The translations under genes and the position numbers were made by a program. DNA of 64,000 bases from Pseudomonadales bacterium (lineage in GTDB: Bacteria; Pseudomonadota; Gammaproteobacteria; Pseudomonadales; Ketobacteraceae): positions 124,001 to 188,000 of the forward strand of contig PAPM01000047.1 of NCBI GenBank assembly GCA_002708905.1. Reading direction: 5' to 3'. The notes beneath the pieces are model-generated. The model worked only from the letters and a program-made list of their open reading frames with translations, searched no databases and had not been told where the DNA came from. Shown here piece by piece: positions 42,321 through 52,906 of the stretch (position 1 is its first letter; the number at the start of each line of letters is the position of its first letter).

Positions 42321-43196
42321 CTAGATCACATAGATCAATAGTGCCGGCAGCAGCAGGAATGAGAGCAGGGTCGAAACCACCACCATGCCGGCAACCACTT
42401 GGGGCTCGCGCCCATAACGCATGGCGAACAGATAGTTAAAGACTGCTACCGGCATCGCACTCTGCAGGATTACGACGCCGCGGGCAACGCCGGTCAGCCC
42501 GAACCCGGTGGCCACCCCCAAGCCTACGGCGACACCAATGCCCAGGCGTAACAGGGCAAATACCACGCTTTTTCCCAGATGGGATACCTGCATATTCGCC
42601 AGGCTCACCCCCAGGGTAATCAGCATCAGGGGTATCGTCATGTCGCCCAGAATCGACACCGTATTCTGCGCCCATTTCGGCAGCGACAGTCCCCCATAGA
42701 TCATCACCAGCGCCGCTGCGATGGAATAAATAATCGGATTTCTGATCATTTCCTGAAAAACGGATCGCCCGCTAACCAGCGCGATCCCCAAGGTGAAGTG
42801 CACCAGGGACAACATCATGAATACGGCGAGCGCCAACACCAGGCCCCGGTCACCAAAGGCAAACAAACACACCGGCAATCCCATATTGCCGGCATTGGGA
42901 AACACCAGCGGCCCAAGCAAAGCTCTCATGGACTGCCGGCTCAAGGCAATGACAATCGCCGCCAGCAACAGGGTAACCATGATCAAAACCAGAGTGACCC
43001 AGAACATTTCCTCGATGACAGAGCGGGAAACGGCTCCATTGGTCATGGCAGCTACCACCAGGCAAGGCGCGCCGATGCACATGACCAGGCGAGTCACCAT
43101 ATCGGTGTCATAGGGAACATTGAGCTTTTTCCAGCAAAAACCCACCAGAATACAAATCATCACCGGACCGGTGACAGGTAACAGCGTCTGCAGCAT
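42321..43196 (-). CDS. AEC-family transporter (auxin efflux carrier type)
   Basis: A 291-aa inner-membrane protein with about ten hydrophobic helices. The N-terminal CILVGFCWKKL and the PNAGNMGLPVCLFAFG motif in the middle are typical of the AEC family, which moves small organic acids such as malate or malonate. It shows an internal two-fold repeat (IPLMLITLGVSLANM near the second half). It stands alone and is divergent from mnmC; its substrate is unknown. Confidence 0.85.
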   Translation of the reverse strand: MLQTLLPVTGPVMICILVGFCWKKLNVPYDTDMVTRLVMCIGAPCLVVAAMTNGAVSRSVIEEMFWVTLVLIMVTLLLAAIVIALSRQSMRALLGPLVFPNAGNMGLPVCLFAFGDRGLVLALAVFMMLSLVHFTLGIALVSGRSVFQEMIRNPIIYSIAAALVMIYGGLSLPKWAQNTVSILGDMTIPLMLITLGVSLANMQVSHLGKSVVFALLRLGIGVAVGLGVATGFGLTGVARGVVILQSAMPVAVFNYLFAMRYGREPQVVAGMVVVSTLLSFLLLPALLIYVI

Positions 43197-43258
43197 AAGG
43201 TCCTGATTCGACTATGTTATGATGGCGCACAGTATAACCCATGGTATTGAATTGTCCG

Positions 43259-45295
43259 ATGCAAGAACCGGTTTCCCGTTCCAGAATCATCCAGAGCGCC
43301 CAGGTCGAGTGGCAAAACCTTACACCGGTGTCACATGCGTTTGATGATGTCTATTTTTCCCGGGATTGTGGAATCGACGAAACCCAGTATGTGTTTCTGC
43401 AGCAGAATGGATTGCATGAACGCTGGAAGGACGACACTCTGACCAGCTTCACCATCGCCGAAACCGGCTTCGGCACCGGGCTGAATTTCTTCTGCGCCGC
43501 CGATTTCTGGCAGCAACAAAAACAACAGGGAGCATTGTCAGCGGAAGCCCACCTGCATTTTGTCAGTGTGGAAAAATACCCCCTGAGCCGGAAAGATATG
43601 GAACAGGCCGGCGATCAGTGGCCTCAGTTCCAATGGATAACCCGGCATTTGCTGGAGCAGTACCCTGCCCTGACCCGCGGTTTTCATCGGCTGCACTTTT
43701 TCGACGCCAACATCACGCTCACCTTGATATTGGATGACGCTATTACCGGCTTCAGTGAACTGGATGGGGTGGTGGATGCCTGGTTCCTGGATGGGTTTGC
43801 TCCGGCGAAAAACCCGGGCATGTGGCAGCCAGAGCTGTTTGAGCAAATCAGCCGTTTGAGCCACTTCCATACTACGGTTGCTACCTTTACTGCGGCGGGT
43901 ATCGTCCGGCGGGGGCTGCAGGAAGTGGGCTTCACCATTGAGAAGGTGCCCGGTTTCGGCCGCAAGCGGGATATGCTGCGAGGCCAAATGCAGTCTGAAA
44001 CGGCCCAGGTAGAACTGCCTCCGGACGCCAAACCCTGGTTCCGTTTCAATTACCGCCGGCATCGGCAACCCAAGGGCAAGGCGGCGATTGTGGGTGCGGG
44101 TCTGGCCGGCGCTACCGTAGCCAACAGCCTGGCCCGCCGGGGCTGGCAGGTTACCGTATTTGAGAAAGAAGCGGTTATCGCCAACCAGGGCTCGGGGAAC
44201 CCAACCGGAATCACCTTTACCAAACTCAGCCTGCACGATACCCCGCAAAACCGGTTCTACCAGTGGGCCTATCTCTATGCCTGTCGTTACCTGCTGAACA
44301 CACTTACGCAAAACGATGTGGCAAAGGGTCTGGACTGGAATCTTAATGGCGTACTGCGACTGGCATACGATAAAAAGGAAGCGGCCGAACAAGCAGCCCT
44401 GTTGGCGGAACCCTATTGGCCGGCGGAGCTGATGGAGGGCCTCAGCGCTGAGCAAATTGAGCATCAACTGGGAATAAAGACACCTTTTAACGGTATGTTG
44501 CTGCGCGGCGGAGGTTGGATTAACCCAAATGCTCTTTGCGCAGCTTTACTAAAGCACAGCAATATTGATCTGCAAACCGGCAGAGAGATCACCTCACTGA
44601 ACCGGTGGAACGAACGTTGGTATCTGGATGATGATGGCCCCTTTGACAATGGACCCTTTGATGCCGTTATCCTGACCAGCGCCTTCGGCGTCAATCAATT
44701 TGAACAAGCACGCCATCTGCCGTTGAAAGCCGTGCGGGGCCAGATCACTTATTGCCCGGCAACAGTGACCTCAGACACCCTGCAGTATGCCGTCAATTAT
44801 CAGGGTTACATCAATCCGGCTCGGCACGGTTACCATTGCGTCGGCGCAACCTTTAACCCGAAAATCGACACGCCACAGGAACGCCCGCAAGATCACCAGT
44901 GGAACCTTGACCAATTACATAATGCGTTACCCGAACTGGCTGAAGCCCTGACGCCACCTCCTGAGGCTGTCACCAGGGGCCGGGTGGGATTTCGCTGCCA
45001 AACCCCGGATTATCTGCCCGTAGTTGGCCCCTTGCCGGACGCTGATTGGTACCGCGAAGCGTACCATGACCTGAGTAAAGGCTTCCTCAAACGTACTTTC
45101 TCCTATGGAAACCATCTTGATGGGTTGCTGGTAAGCTGTGGTCATGGTTCCAGGGGCATCACTTCATCATGCTTTTCCGCCGAGATTATCGCCTCCTACC
45201 TGACGGGAGAGCCCCAGCCCCTGGACCGGGAAACCCTTTTTGCCATTCACCCTGCACGATTTCTGATTCGGAATATAATTAGAAGACAACAATAA
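43259..45295 (+). CDS. mnmC: Bifunctional tRNA wobble-uridine modification protein MnmC
   Basis: A 678-aa enzyme for the last steps of mnm5s2U34 in tRNA. The N-terminal SAM methyltransferase half (about 1-250) has DDVYFS-x-x-x-G-x-x-E-T-x-YVFL and ETGFGTGLNFF; the C-terminal FAD oxidase half has AAIVGAGLAGATVANSLARRG and TGITFTKLS-type PNG region, plus GRVGFRCQTPDYLPVVG. Domain order and length match E. coli MnmC (668 aa). ATG 43259 aligns best with the E. coli start; an ATG at 43241 is in frame, neither has a clear ribosome site. The rhodanese gene follows after 18 bp. Confidence 0.94.
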   Translation: MQEPVSRSRIIQSAQVEWQNLTPVSHAFDDVYFSRDCGIDETQYVFLQQNGLHERWKDDTLTSFTIAETGFGTGLNFFCAADFWQQQKQQGALSAEAHLHFVSVEKYPLSRKDMEQAGDQWPQFQWITRHLLEQYPALTRGFHRLHFFDANITLTLILDDAITGFSELDGVVDAWFLDGFAPAKNPGMWQPELFEQISRLSHFHTTVATFTAAGIVRRGLQEVGFTIEKVPGFGRKRDMLRGQMQSETAQVELPPDAKPWFRFNYRRHRQPKGKAAIVGAGLAGATVANSLARRGWQVTVFEKEAVIANQGSGNPTGITFTKLSLHDTPQNRFYQWAYLYACRYLLNTLTQNDVAKGLDWNLNGVLRLAYDKKEAAEQAALLAEPYWPAELMEGLSAEQIEHQLGIKTPFNGMLLRGGGWINPNALCAALLKHSNIDLQTGREITSLNRWNERWYLDDDGPFDNGPFDAVILTSAFGVNQFEQARHLPLKAVRGQITYCPATVTSDTLQYAVNYQGYINPARHGYHCVGATFNPKIDTPQERPQDHQWNLDQLHNALPELAEALTPPPEAVTRGRVGFRCQTPDYLPVVGPLPDADWYREAYHDLSKGFLKRTFSYGNHLDGLLVSCGHGSRGITSSCFSAEIIASYLTGEPQPLDRETLFAIHPARFLIRNIIRRQQ

Positions 45296-45313
45296 CTTCT
45301 GAGGGAGTAGACC

Positions 45314-45706
45314 ATGAAGGCACTCAGTAAGCGTATCCAACTGGTCAGCCTGCTGCTGATTTTGACCACCCCATGGGCTTATGCGGACTATAAGGGCGAG
45401 CTGAACCAAACTCAGGCCCAGGAGCAAATAGCATCCGGAGTCATAACCGCCATCGATGTACGCTCCGCGGAAGAATACAAAGCCGGCCATGTTCCGGGAG
45501 CACTCAATGTTCCCCATAACCAGATCGAAGACCATCTGGATCAAATCAGTCACCTGAAGGATAAACCGGTATTGCTGTATTGCCGCAGCGGCCGGCGTGC
45601 CAGTATGGCGGAAGCCACCCTTACCGAGCTGGGGTTCACCCAGCTGTATCATTTGGAGGGGGACATGCAGGGCTGGAGTAAAAACCGGTTGCCGGAGGAA
45701 AAATAG
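45314..45706 (+). CDS. Periplasmic rhodanese-domain protein
   Basis: A 130-aa protein with a signal peptide (LVSLLLILTTPWAYA) and one rhodanese domain with the active-site loop YCRSGRRA (catalytic Cys) and the family's DVRSAEEY and HVPGALNVPH motifs. It could move sulfur or handle thiols outside the cytoplasm; PspE is a comparable single-domain secreted rhodanese. GAGGGAG lies before the ATG. It follows mnmC by 18 bp and is probably co-transcribed, although its export argues against a direct part in tRNA thiolation. Confidence 0.88.
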   Translation: MKALSKRIQLVSLLLILTTPWAYADYKGELNQTQAQEQIASGVITAIDVRSAEEYKAGHVPGALNVPHNQIEDHLDQISHLKDKPVLLYCRSGRRASMAEATLTELGFTQLYHLEGDMQGWSKNRLPEEK

Positions 45707-45771
45707 CTTGGCAACATGGTTCAATCCAATACGCGAACCATCTCCAATAACAAGCATAAATCGAGTCGCGC

Positions 45772-47955
45772 TTGAAAGCTGTCAATCCGCAAACACATAC
45801 CATCCTGGTGGTGGACGCCAACGATAAAAGCCGAATCGCCACCAGCGACTACCTGAGCGAAGCTGGCTTTAACACTGTGGAAGCCAAAAACGCCAAGCTG
45901 GCGACAGTGTATTTCAAGCAGATTCAACCAGACCTGATTTTGATGGATATCGATCTCCCCGACGCACAGGGAGGTCTTGAATTATGTACGCAGTTAACCG
46001 TCCTCGCTGCCACCATCAATGCGCCGGTCATTGTACTTTCCAGACATAACGATATGGATTTAGCGGCTGCCGTATTTGATGCCGGTGCAGCAGATTTTGT
46101 GGTTCACCCCATCAACTATCTGGTATTGGTGCAACGCTGCCGGTACCAAATACGTGGCAGCATGAATCTCAATTCGCTCAAGCGCCGGGAGCGCATTCTG
46201 GAACATGCAGAACGAATCGCCAACATAGGCAGTTGGGAGTGGAACAGCAAAAGCGGAGAACTGCACGTCTCGAAGGAATTCAACCGCATTCTTGGATTTG
46301 ACGAGAGCCGCCTCACCAGCGTCCGGGATGTATTGGAGAAATTGCCGGAGTCGGAGCGGCTCAAGATAATTCGTCATTTTCAGCAGCCCAACAGCAAACA
46401 CCAGACGAAGATAACCCTGCACCACCGCGTCGGTAGCGAGACAGGGTTGGGGCGCACACTGCGTCATGAAGCCCGGTTTGTTCTGCACAACGATAAAGAT
46501 TATACGGTGTATGGCACCATTCATGACATAACGGAAGAAATTGCCCACAAAGATCAGATCCTGCAGTTGGCGTATTACGATACGTTGACCCAACTCCCCA
46601 ATCGAACTTTTTTCAAAACCCACCTGGATCACGCTATCAAGCAGGCCCGTAAGAGTGGCCATCTACTGGCGGTTGTTTTGCTGGACCTTGACCTCTTTAC
46701 GCGGATTAATAATTCTCTTGGCCATGACGCTGGTGATGAGTTGCTGAAGAAAGTCTCCAATCGGCTGTTACGCACCTTTGATGACAATCGCTGTACTGCA
46801 TTGAATATGCACGCCATCGATCCCCAGGCGCCGATAGAAACCATGTCGGATAAAATCGCCCGCCTCGAAGGTGATCAGTTTGCGGTACTCATCAATCGTT
46901 TCGAACGCCTGGACGATGTCATTCTGTTTGTGCAGAAGATGCTGAAACAACTGGTGACGCCATTCAGTTTACAGGGCAATAATATTGTCCTGACCGCCAG
47001 TGCCGGCATAGCACTTTACCCAGTTAACGGCCTGGGCGCGGAAATGATCCTGCGCAACGCCGATGCAGCCATGCACTTCGCCAAATCCCAGGGGCGCAAT
47101 AATTTTCATTTCTATTCCAGCGACATTGATTTCAAATCCAAGGAGCGTTTGTCAGTTGAAAATGATCTGCGCCACGCCATCCGCCACAACGAGCTGGAAC
47201 TGCATTACCAGCCGAAATTGCATCTTAAGAGCGGCAGCATCCAATCCGTGGAAGCCCTGGTGCGCTGGCAACACCCGGTGCGGGGCCTGGTCAGTCCATC
47301 ACAGTTTGTACCCATGGCTGAAGAAATCGGCCTGATCAATGAACTCGGAGAATGGTTGATCAACAAAGCCTGCCTGCAGGCCAAACAATGGAACGAAAGC
47401 GGTCTACAGCCTATACGAATCGCCATCAATCTCTCCCCAATTCAGTTTCGGGGCAGTCCACTGGTACAGATGATTCGCAATGCACTGCTGACCTATCGGC
47501 TGGCGCCATCGCAACTGGAAGTGGAGGTTACCGAAACGGTATTGCTGGAGGACACCAATCGGGTGTTACGAACCCTGGATGGCATTCGCAATTTGGGTGT
47601 CAAAGTGGCGCTGGACGATTTTGGCACCGGGTACTCATCCTTGAGCTATCTAACCCGTTTTCCATTTAACACTTTAAAAATTGATCGCAGCTTTGTATCC
47701 CAGTGCATACAGAAAGGGCAGGCAGCTGCCATTATCCACACCATTATCCAGCTTTGTAAAAACCTGAATCTGGAAGTTGTAGCGGAAGGGGTAGAGAAGT
47801 ATGAAGAACTTAAGTTCCTGTTGGATCACCGTTGCGATGTGGTACAGGGCCATTACTTCAGCCCGGCCTTAGGCGCCAATGAACTGGCAGATTATATTCG
47901 AAATCAGTCGTGGGTTACCCTGCTTTCCACCCCGGAAATGGTCATTGACCGTTAA
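45772..47955 (+). CDS. REC-PAS-GGDEF-EAL c-di-GMP phosphodiesterase-like protein
   Basis: A 727-aa cytoplasmic response protein. The receiver (about 8-130) keeps the acceptor Asp (LMDIDLP) but has His where the conserved Lys is expected (VVHPINY). A PAS domain follows (RIANIGSWEWNSKSGELHVS). The GGDEF domain reads RLEGDQFAVL, so it is degenerate and unlikely to make c-di-GMP. The EAL domain keeps SVEALVRWQHP, ETVLLED, DDFGTGYSSL and VVAEGVE, so it should cleave c-di-GMP. The TTG start at 45772 is uncertain, with only a short GAG upstream, but gives a normal receiver N-terminus. No kinase gene is adjacent. It lies 66 bp after the rhodanese gene. Confidence 0.9.
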   Translation: MKAVNPQTHTILVVDANDKSRIATSDYLSEAGFNTVEAKNAKLATVYFKQIQPDLILMDIDLPDAQGGLELCTQLTVLAATINAPVIVLSRHNDMDLAAAVFDAGAADFVVHPINYLVLVQRCRYQIRGSMNLNSLKRRERILEHAERIANIGSWEWNSKSGELHVSKEFNRILGFDESRLTSVRDVLEKLPESERLKIIRHFQQPNSKHQTKITLHHRVGSETGLGRTLRHEARFVLHNDKDYTVYGTIHDITEEIAHKDQILQLAYYDTLTQLPNRTFFKTHLDHAIKQARKSGHLLAVVLLDLDLFTRINNSLGHDAGDELLKKVSNRLLRTFDDNRCTALNMHAIDPQAPIETMSDKIARLEGDQFAVLINRFERLDDVILFVQKMLKQLVTPFSLQGNNIVLTASAGIALYPVNGLGAEMILRNADAAMHFAKSQGRNNFHFYSSDIDFKSKERLSVENDLRHAIRHNELELHYQPKLHLKSGSIQSVEALVRWQHPVRGLVSPSQFVPMAEEIGLINELGEWLINKACLQAKQWNESGLQPIRIAINLSPIQFRGSPLVQMIRNALLTYRLAPSQLEVEVTETVLLEDTNRVLRTLDGIRNLGVKVALDDFGTGYSSLSYLTRFPFNTLKIDRSFVSQCIQKGQAAAIIHTIIQLCKNLNLEVVAEGVEKYEELKFLLDHRCDVVQGHYFSPALGANELADYIRNQSWVTLLSTPEMVIDR

Positions 47956-47958
47956 TTT

Positions 47959-48198
47959 CTAGTTGCCGGCCGAGCGCCAATGCTGCGCCGTTACGATATG
48001 TATATTATCCATTTCCTGATCGTAAACAATAATGTACTCCTTCTTTTTAATCCCCTTCACGACCTGCTCCACCTTACGTGACAACGCCACTTCCTCTGCG
48101 CCGTAATCAGTACCGTCACGGGTAACAAATTCTTCCACCAACGCATGGAGCGTATCGGCTGCCAGCTGATCCCAGGGAATCTCAATCAGATTTTCCAT
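47959..48198 (-). CDS. YheU family protein (UPF0270)
   Basis: A 79-aa protein: IEIPWDQLAADTLHALVEEFVTRDGTDYG and a coil KVEQVVKGIKKKEYIIVYD are the family pattern (IPW-x-x-L-x-x-x-T-L-x-x-L-I/V-E-x-F-V-x-R-x-GTDYG). Function is unknown. ATG 48198 follows GGAAGA and overlaps the end of the PPK2 gene by 17 bases, so the two are translationally coupled. It ends the smc-to-yheU minus-strand run. Confidence 0.85.
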   Translation of the reverse strand: MENLIEIPWDQLAADTLHALVEEFVTRDGTDYGAEEVALSRKVEQVVKGIKKKEYIIVYDQEMDNIHIVTAQHWRSAGN

Positions 48199-49033
48199 TG
48201 TCGTCTTCCGCCAGTTGAACCTGTAAAACATCTTCCCCGAATTCCTCGATCACTTTGGCAATGACGGCGGGATCCAGAATGGTAATGCGTTTTGAATCGG
48301 TCACCTGCTGTAATTGATCCGCAATGATCGACAGGCATTTCACCCGGGCATACTGCTTGTCATCGGCAGGCACCACATACCAGGGCGCAGTCTTATTGGC
48401 GGTCTTGTTCAGCATGTCCTCGTAGGCGTTTTGATAGTCACTCCAATAATGACGGCTATCCAGATCCGCAGGCGTGATTTTCCAGCGTTTGGTCGGTTCC
48501 CGCAGGCGATCCATAAAGCGACTGTATTGTTCTTCTTTGGAAAGATTCAGGAACAACTTGATCAGCACCACACCATCGTCTGATAACTGACGCTCGAACT
48601 CCACCAATTCCCGGTAGGCCCGACTCCACTCGGCTTCATCGGCAAAGCCCTCCACCCGCTCCACCAAAACCCGACCATACCAGGAGCGATCAAAGATAGC
48701 GATTTCGCCGGGTTCCGGCAGTTTCTGCCAAAAACGATAGAGATAATGTCTGGACTGCTCCCACTCTGCCGGAGCACCAACCGGCCAAACCCGCACGCCG
48801 CGGGGATCAAGATGACGGGTAAGACGCCGGATGACTCCGCCTTTTCCTGCAGTGTCGGTGCCCTCCATGAGGATGATGACGCGCTTGCGTTCACGAAACA
48901 GGGCCTGCTGGGCGCGCAGCAACTGCAGTTGCAGCTCATCGATTTTATCGCGGGCTTTTTCTACTTTGCGCTTGGGCGCTGTACCAAGATCCTTCAGTTT
49001 TACCGGATCACCGCTTAGCTTGACCACTTTCAC
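48182..49033 (-). CDS. Polyphosphate kinase 2 family protein
   Basis: A 283-aa cytoplasmic kinase that uses polyphosphate to phosphorylate nucleotides (or the reverse). Walker A is EGTDTAGKGG and the second motif FDRSWYGRVLVERVEGF, followed by FLNLSKEEQYSRFMDR and the lid WKITPADLDSR, all typical of PPK2. Class (ADP- or AMP-using) cannot be set confidently. The GTG at 49033 has AGGAGG nine bases upstream; GTGs at 49042 and 49051 are alternatives. The gene overlaps both neighbours: the membrane coiled-coil gene before and the YheU gene after. Confidence 0.9.
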   Translation of the reverse strand: MKVVKLSGDPVKLKDLGTAPKRKVEKARDKIDELQLQLLRAQQALFRERKRVIILMEGTDTAGKGGVIRRLTRHLDPRGVRVWPVGAPAEWEQSRHYLYRFWQKLPEPGEIAIFDRSWYGRVLVERVEGFADEAEWSRAYRELVEFERQLSDDGVVLIKLFLNLSKEEQYSRFMDRLREPTKRWKITPADLDSRHYWSDYQNAYEDMLNKTANKTAPWYVVPADDKQYARVKCLSIIADQLQQVTDSKRITILDPAVIAKVIEEFGEDVLQVQLAEDDNGKSD

Positions 49034-49625
49034 TTTGCTCACCCTCCTCACGCTTGGGCTCGAACAGCAGAGGATACAGGAACTCCTGGAATTCCCGGGT
49101 CATGCGGTCCATGGTGGCTTTATCTTCCATGATAATACCCCGCTTGTTCTGCTCATAGCCAATTAACTGGTTGGCAAGGTTATGGAACATGGCAATGCGT
49201 TTCTGCAGATACAGGCGACTGCCGCCGTCCATAAAGGGTTCCAGACCATAATAGGATTTGGCCAATTGATGCAGTGCCTGCTCCAGGTCCTGGCGATTTT
49301 TACGGCCTACCGCATTCCAGGCATCCTCCAATGCGCCCATGAATTCGGAGTAATGTTTCTGCCGCACTTCAAAGGAACGTTCGAAGCGCTCAGCCTCTGC
49401 ACGCTGATAGAGAAAATGGGCATACTGATCCAAAAATTTGGTTTGGGCATTTTCCTGTAATTGTTGCGCCCGAATCAGTTGCGCTCCCGCCACCTTGGTA
49501 ATCTCATAATTGAGGTAAGCCATATACGCTGTTAAACAAAAGGCGAGAATGACCAGTACCAAGCTGAACAATGGAAAACGATTTTCCTTCAGTGTTACAA
49601 CAGGATGATTTGTCTGTTCGGACAC
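49008..49625 (-). CDS. Single-span membrane protein with coiled coil, unknown
   Basis: A 205-aa protein with one N-terminal transmembrane helix (FSLVLVILAFCLTAYMAYL) and a long charged helical domain (QLQENAQTKFLDQYAHFLYQRAEAERFERSF broken here at key residues: Q-rich, aromatic), topology with the bulk probably periplasmic. No family is recognised. GTG 49625 is preferred because GGAGG lies five bases before it. It overlaps the ligA stop region and the start of the PPK2 gene, so it is expressed with them, but its job is not suggested by either neighbour. Confidence 0.65.
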   Translation of the reverse strand: MSEQTNHPVVTLKENRFPLFSLVLVILAFCLTAYMAYLNYEITKVAGAQLIRAQQLQENAQTKFLDQYAHFLYQRAEAERFERSFEVRQKHYSEFMGALEDAWNAVGRKNRQDLEQALHQLAKSYYGLEPFMDGGSRLYLQKRIAMFHNLANQLIGYEQNKRGIIMEDKATMDRMTREFQEFLYPLLFEPKREEGEQSESGQAKR

Positions 49626-49635
49626 AAGACCTCCA

Positions 49636-51696
<2,061 letters not shown>

Positions 51697-51762
51697 TTAT
51701 ACACATCAGGCGCCGTTGTCACGACGCCTGAAGGAAGGATATTAAAATGAAATTAACAGCGC

Positions 51763-52779
51763 TTAATGCTGCTTTTGACTGGCTTTATAGGAAAGGAAGC
51801 GGCGCTCAAAATCCAGCACCCGCTGGCGGTAATGCTCTGCCGTTTGCTGCCGCATGACGTTGTGATGCTCGTCTTTCACTTCTGCATCCAACAAATTGGC
51901 AATCTTGCGCGCCGAATCCATCATGATGTCGAAAGAATGAATGGGACGTTTGGGTCCGGGCAATTTCATAAACATGCAGATACCGGGCGTGCTGAATTCG
52001 TCCATTCTATCCACATCAAATACGCCCGGTTCCACCACATTGGCGGCACTGAACAGCAAACTGCCCTTGCCACTATGCTGTTCGTAACGATGGAAGATAT
52101 TCATGTCTCCGAAGCGGAAACCGCAGGACAACATCACCCGCAACAGGTCGTTGCCGGCCAATTCACCCTGTCGGGCCATCACATTGATGACCAATACTTC
52201 CTGCAGCTCCGGATCGATTTCCACCTCTGCCGGTTTGGGTTCAGCGCGACCACCGGTTTTCTTGGCCAGCTTGGCCTGCTGCTCTGCCCGGGAGGCAATC
52301 AACAGATCGTCGTCCGCAAACAGGTCGTTCTGGGTATGGGCATCCCCTTCGGGCGTCACCAACTCATCCACGTATTCCTGTTCCGGGGAAGGCTCCTCCC
52401 CCTTCGCAGCGGACACGGCAGCGGCAACACCGGAACGCCGGGTACGACGCTCAGCAACCACTTCTTCTTCAGCAAAGGTCACGTCATTATCATCATCCAG
52501 TGCCGAACCAAAACCGTCGCCCACTTCAGATTCAGCGGATGGGCGCGCCACCGACTCACCGATGGACCGACGCACACTTAAAGGAATTTTTCTGGCACCG
52601 CCATTGGGCAGTTCACCCCGGTAGAGCTCCCAATCATCTTCACAGCTGCCACCGATTTCGGAAGGTAATTCCAGCTCTCCCAGCTTCGATTTGCGCATAC
52701 GGCGATAACCGTCTGCCAGGATCCCTACAATTACCACTAAACCTACCAGTATCAAGACTTCTCTCAGGCCGAATTCCAT
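51763..52779 (-). CDS. zipA: Cell division protein ZipA
   Basis: A 338-aa inner-membrane protein that ties FtsZ to the membrane at the division site. It has one N-terminal transmembrane helix (LILVGLVVIVGILADGYRRMRKSK), a long charged, low-complexity linker (about 60-190) and a C-terminal FtsZ-binding domain (about 195-330: VLVINVMARQGELAGNDLLRVMLSCGFRFGDMNIFHRY is the family strand-helix pattern, key residues only). ATG 52779 is used; the codon before is TTG. It sits between smc and ligA. An imperfect hairpin (51706-51731) follows its stop. Confidence 0.95.
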   Translation of the reverse strand: MEFGLREVLILVGLVVIVGILADGYRRMRKSKLGELELPSEIGGSCEDDWELYRGELPNGGARKIPLSVRRSIGESVARPSAESEVGDGFGSALDDDNDVTFAEEEVVAERRTRRSGVAAAVSAAKGEEPSPEQEYVDELVTPEGDAHTQNDLFADDDLLIASRAEQQAKLAKKTGGRAEPKPAEVEIDPELQEVLVINVMARQGELAGNDLLRVMLSCGFRFGDMNIFHRYEQHSGKGSLLFSAANVVEPGVFDVDRMDEFSTPGICMFMKLPGPKRPIHSFDIMMDSARKIANLLDAEVKDEHHNVMRQQTAEHYRQRVLDFERRFLSYKASQKQH

Positions 52780-52906
52780 CAATCGAATCCTCGCGTCTTC
52801 TCTGTGGTTTCTGCTCGATCACACACTGATCGCATTTTTTTCACATCTATCAGAAACATAGAGCATATCCAATAAAAATAAAGCGAATACGTCAAATATT
52901 CGTTAA

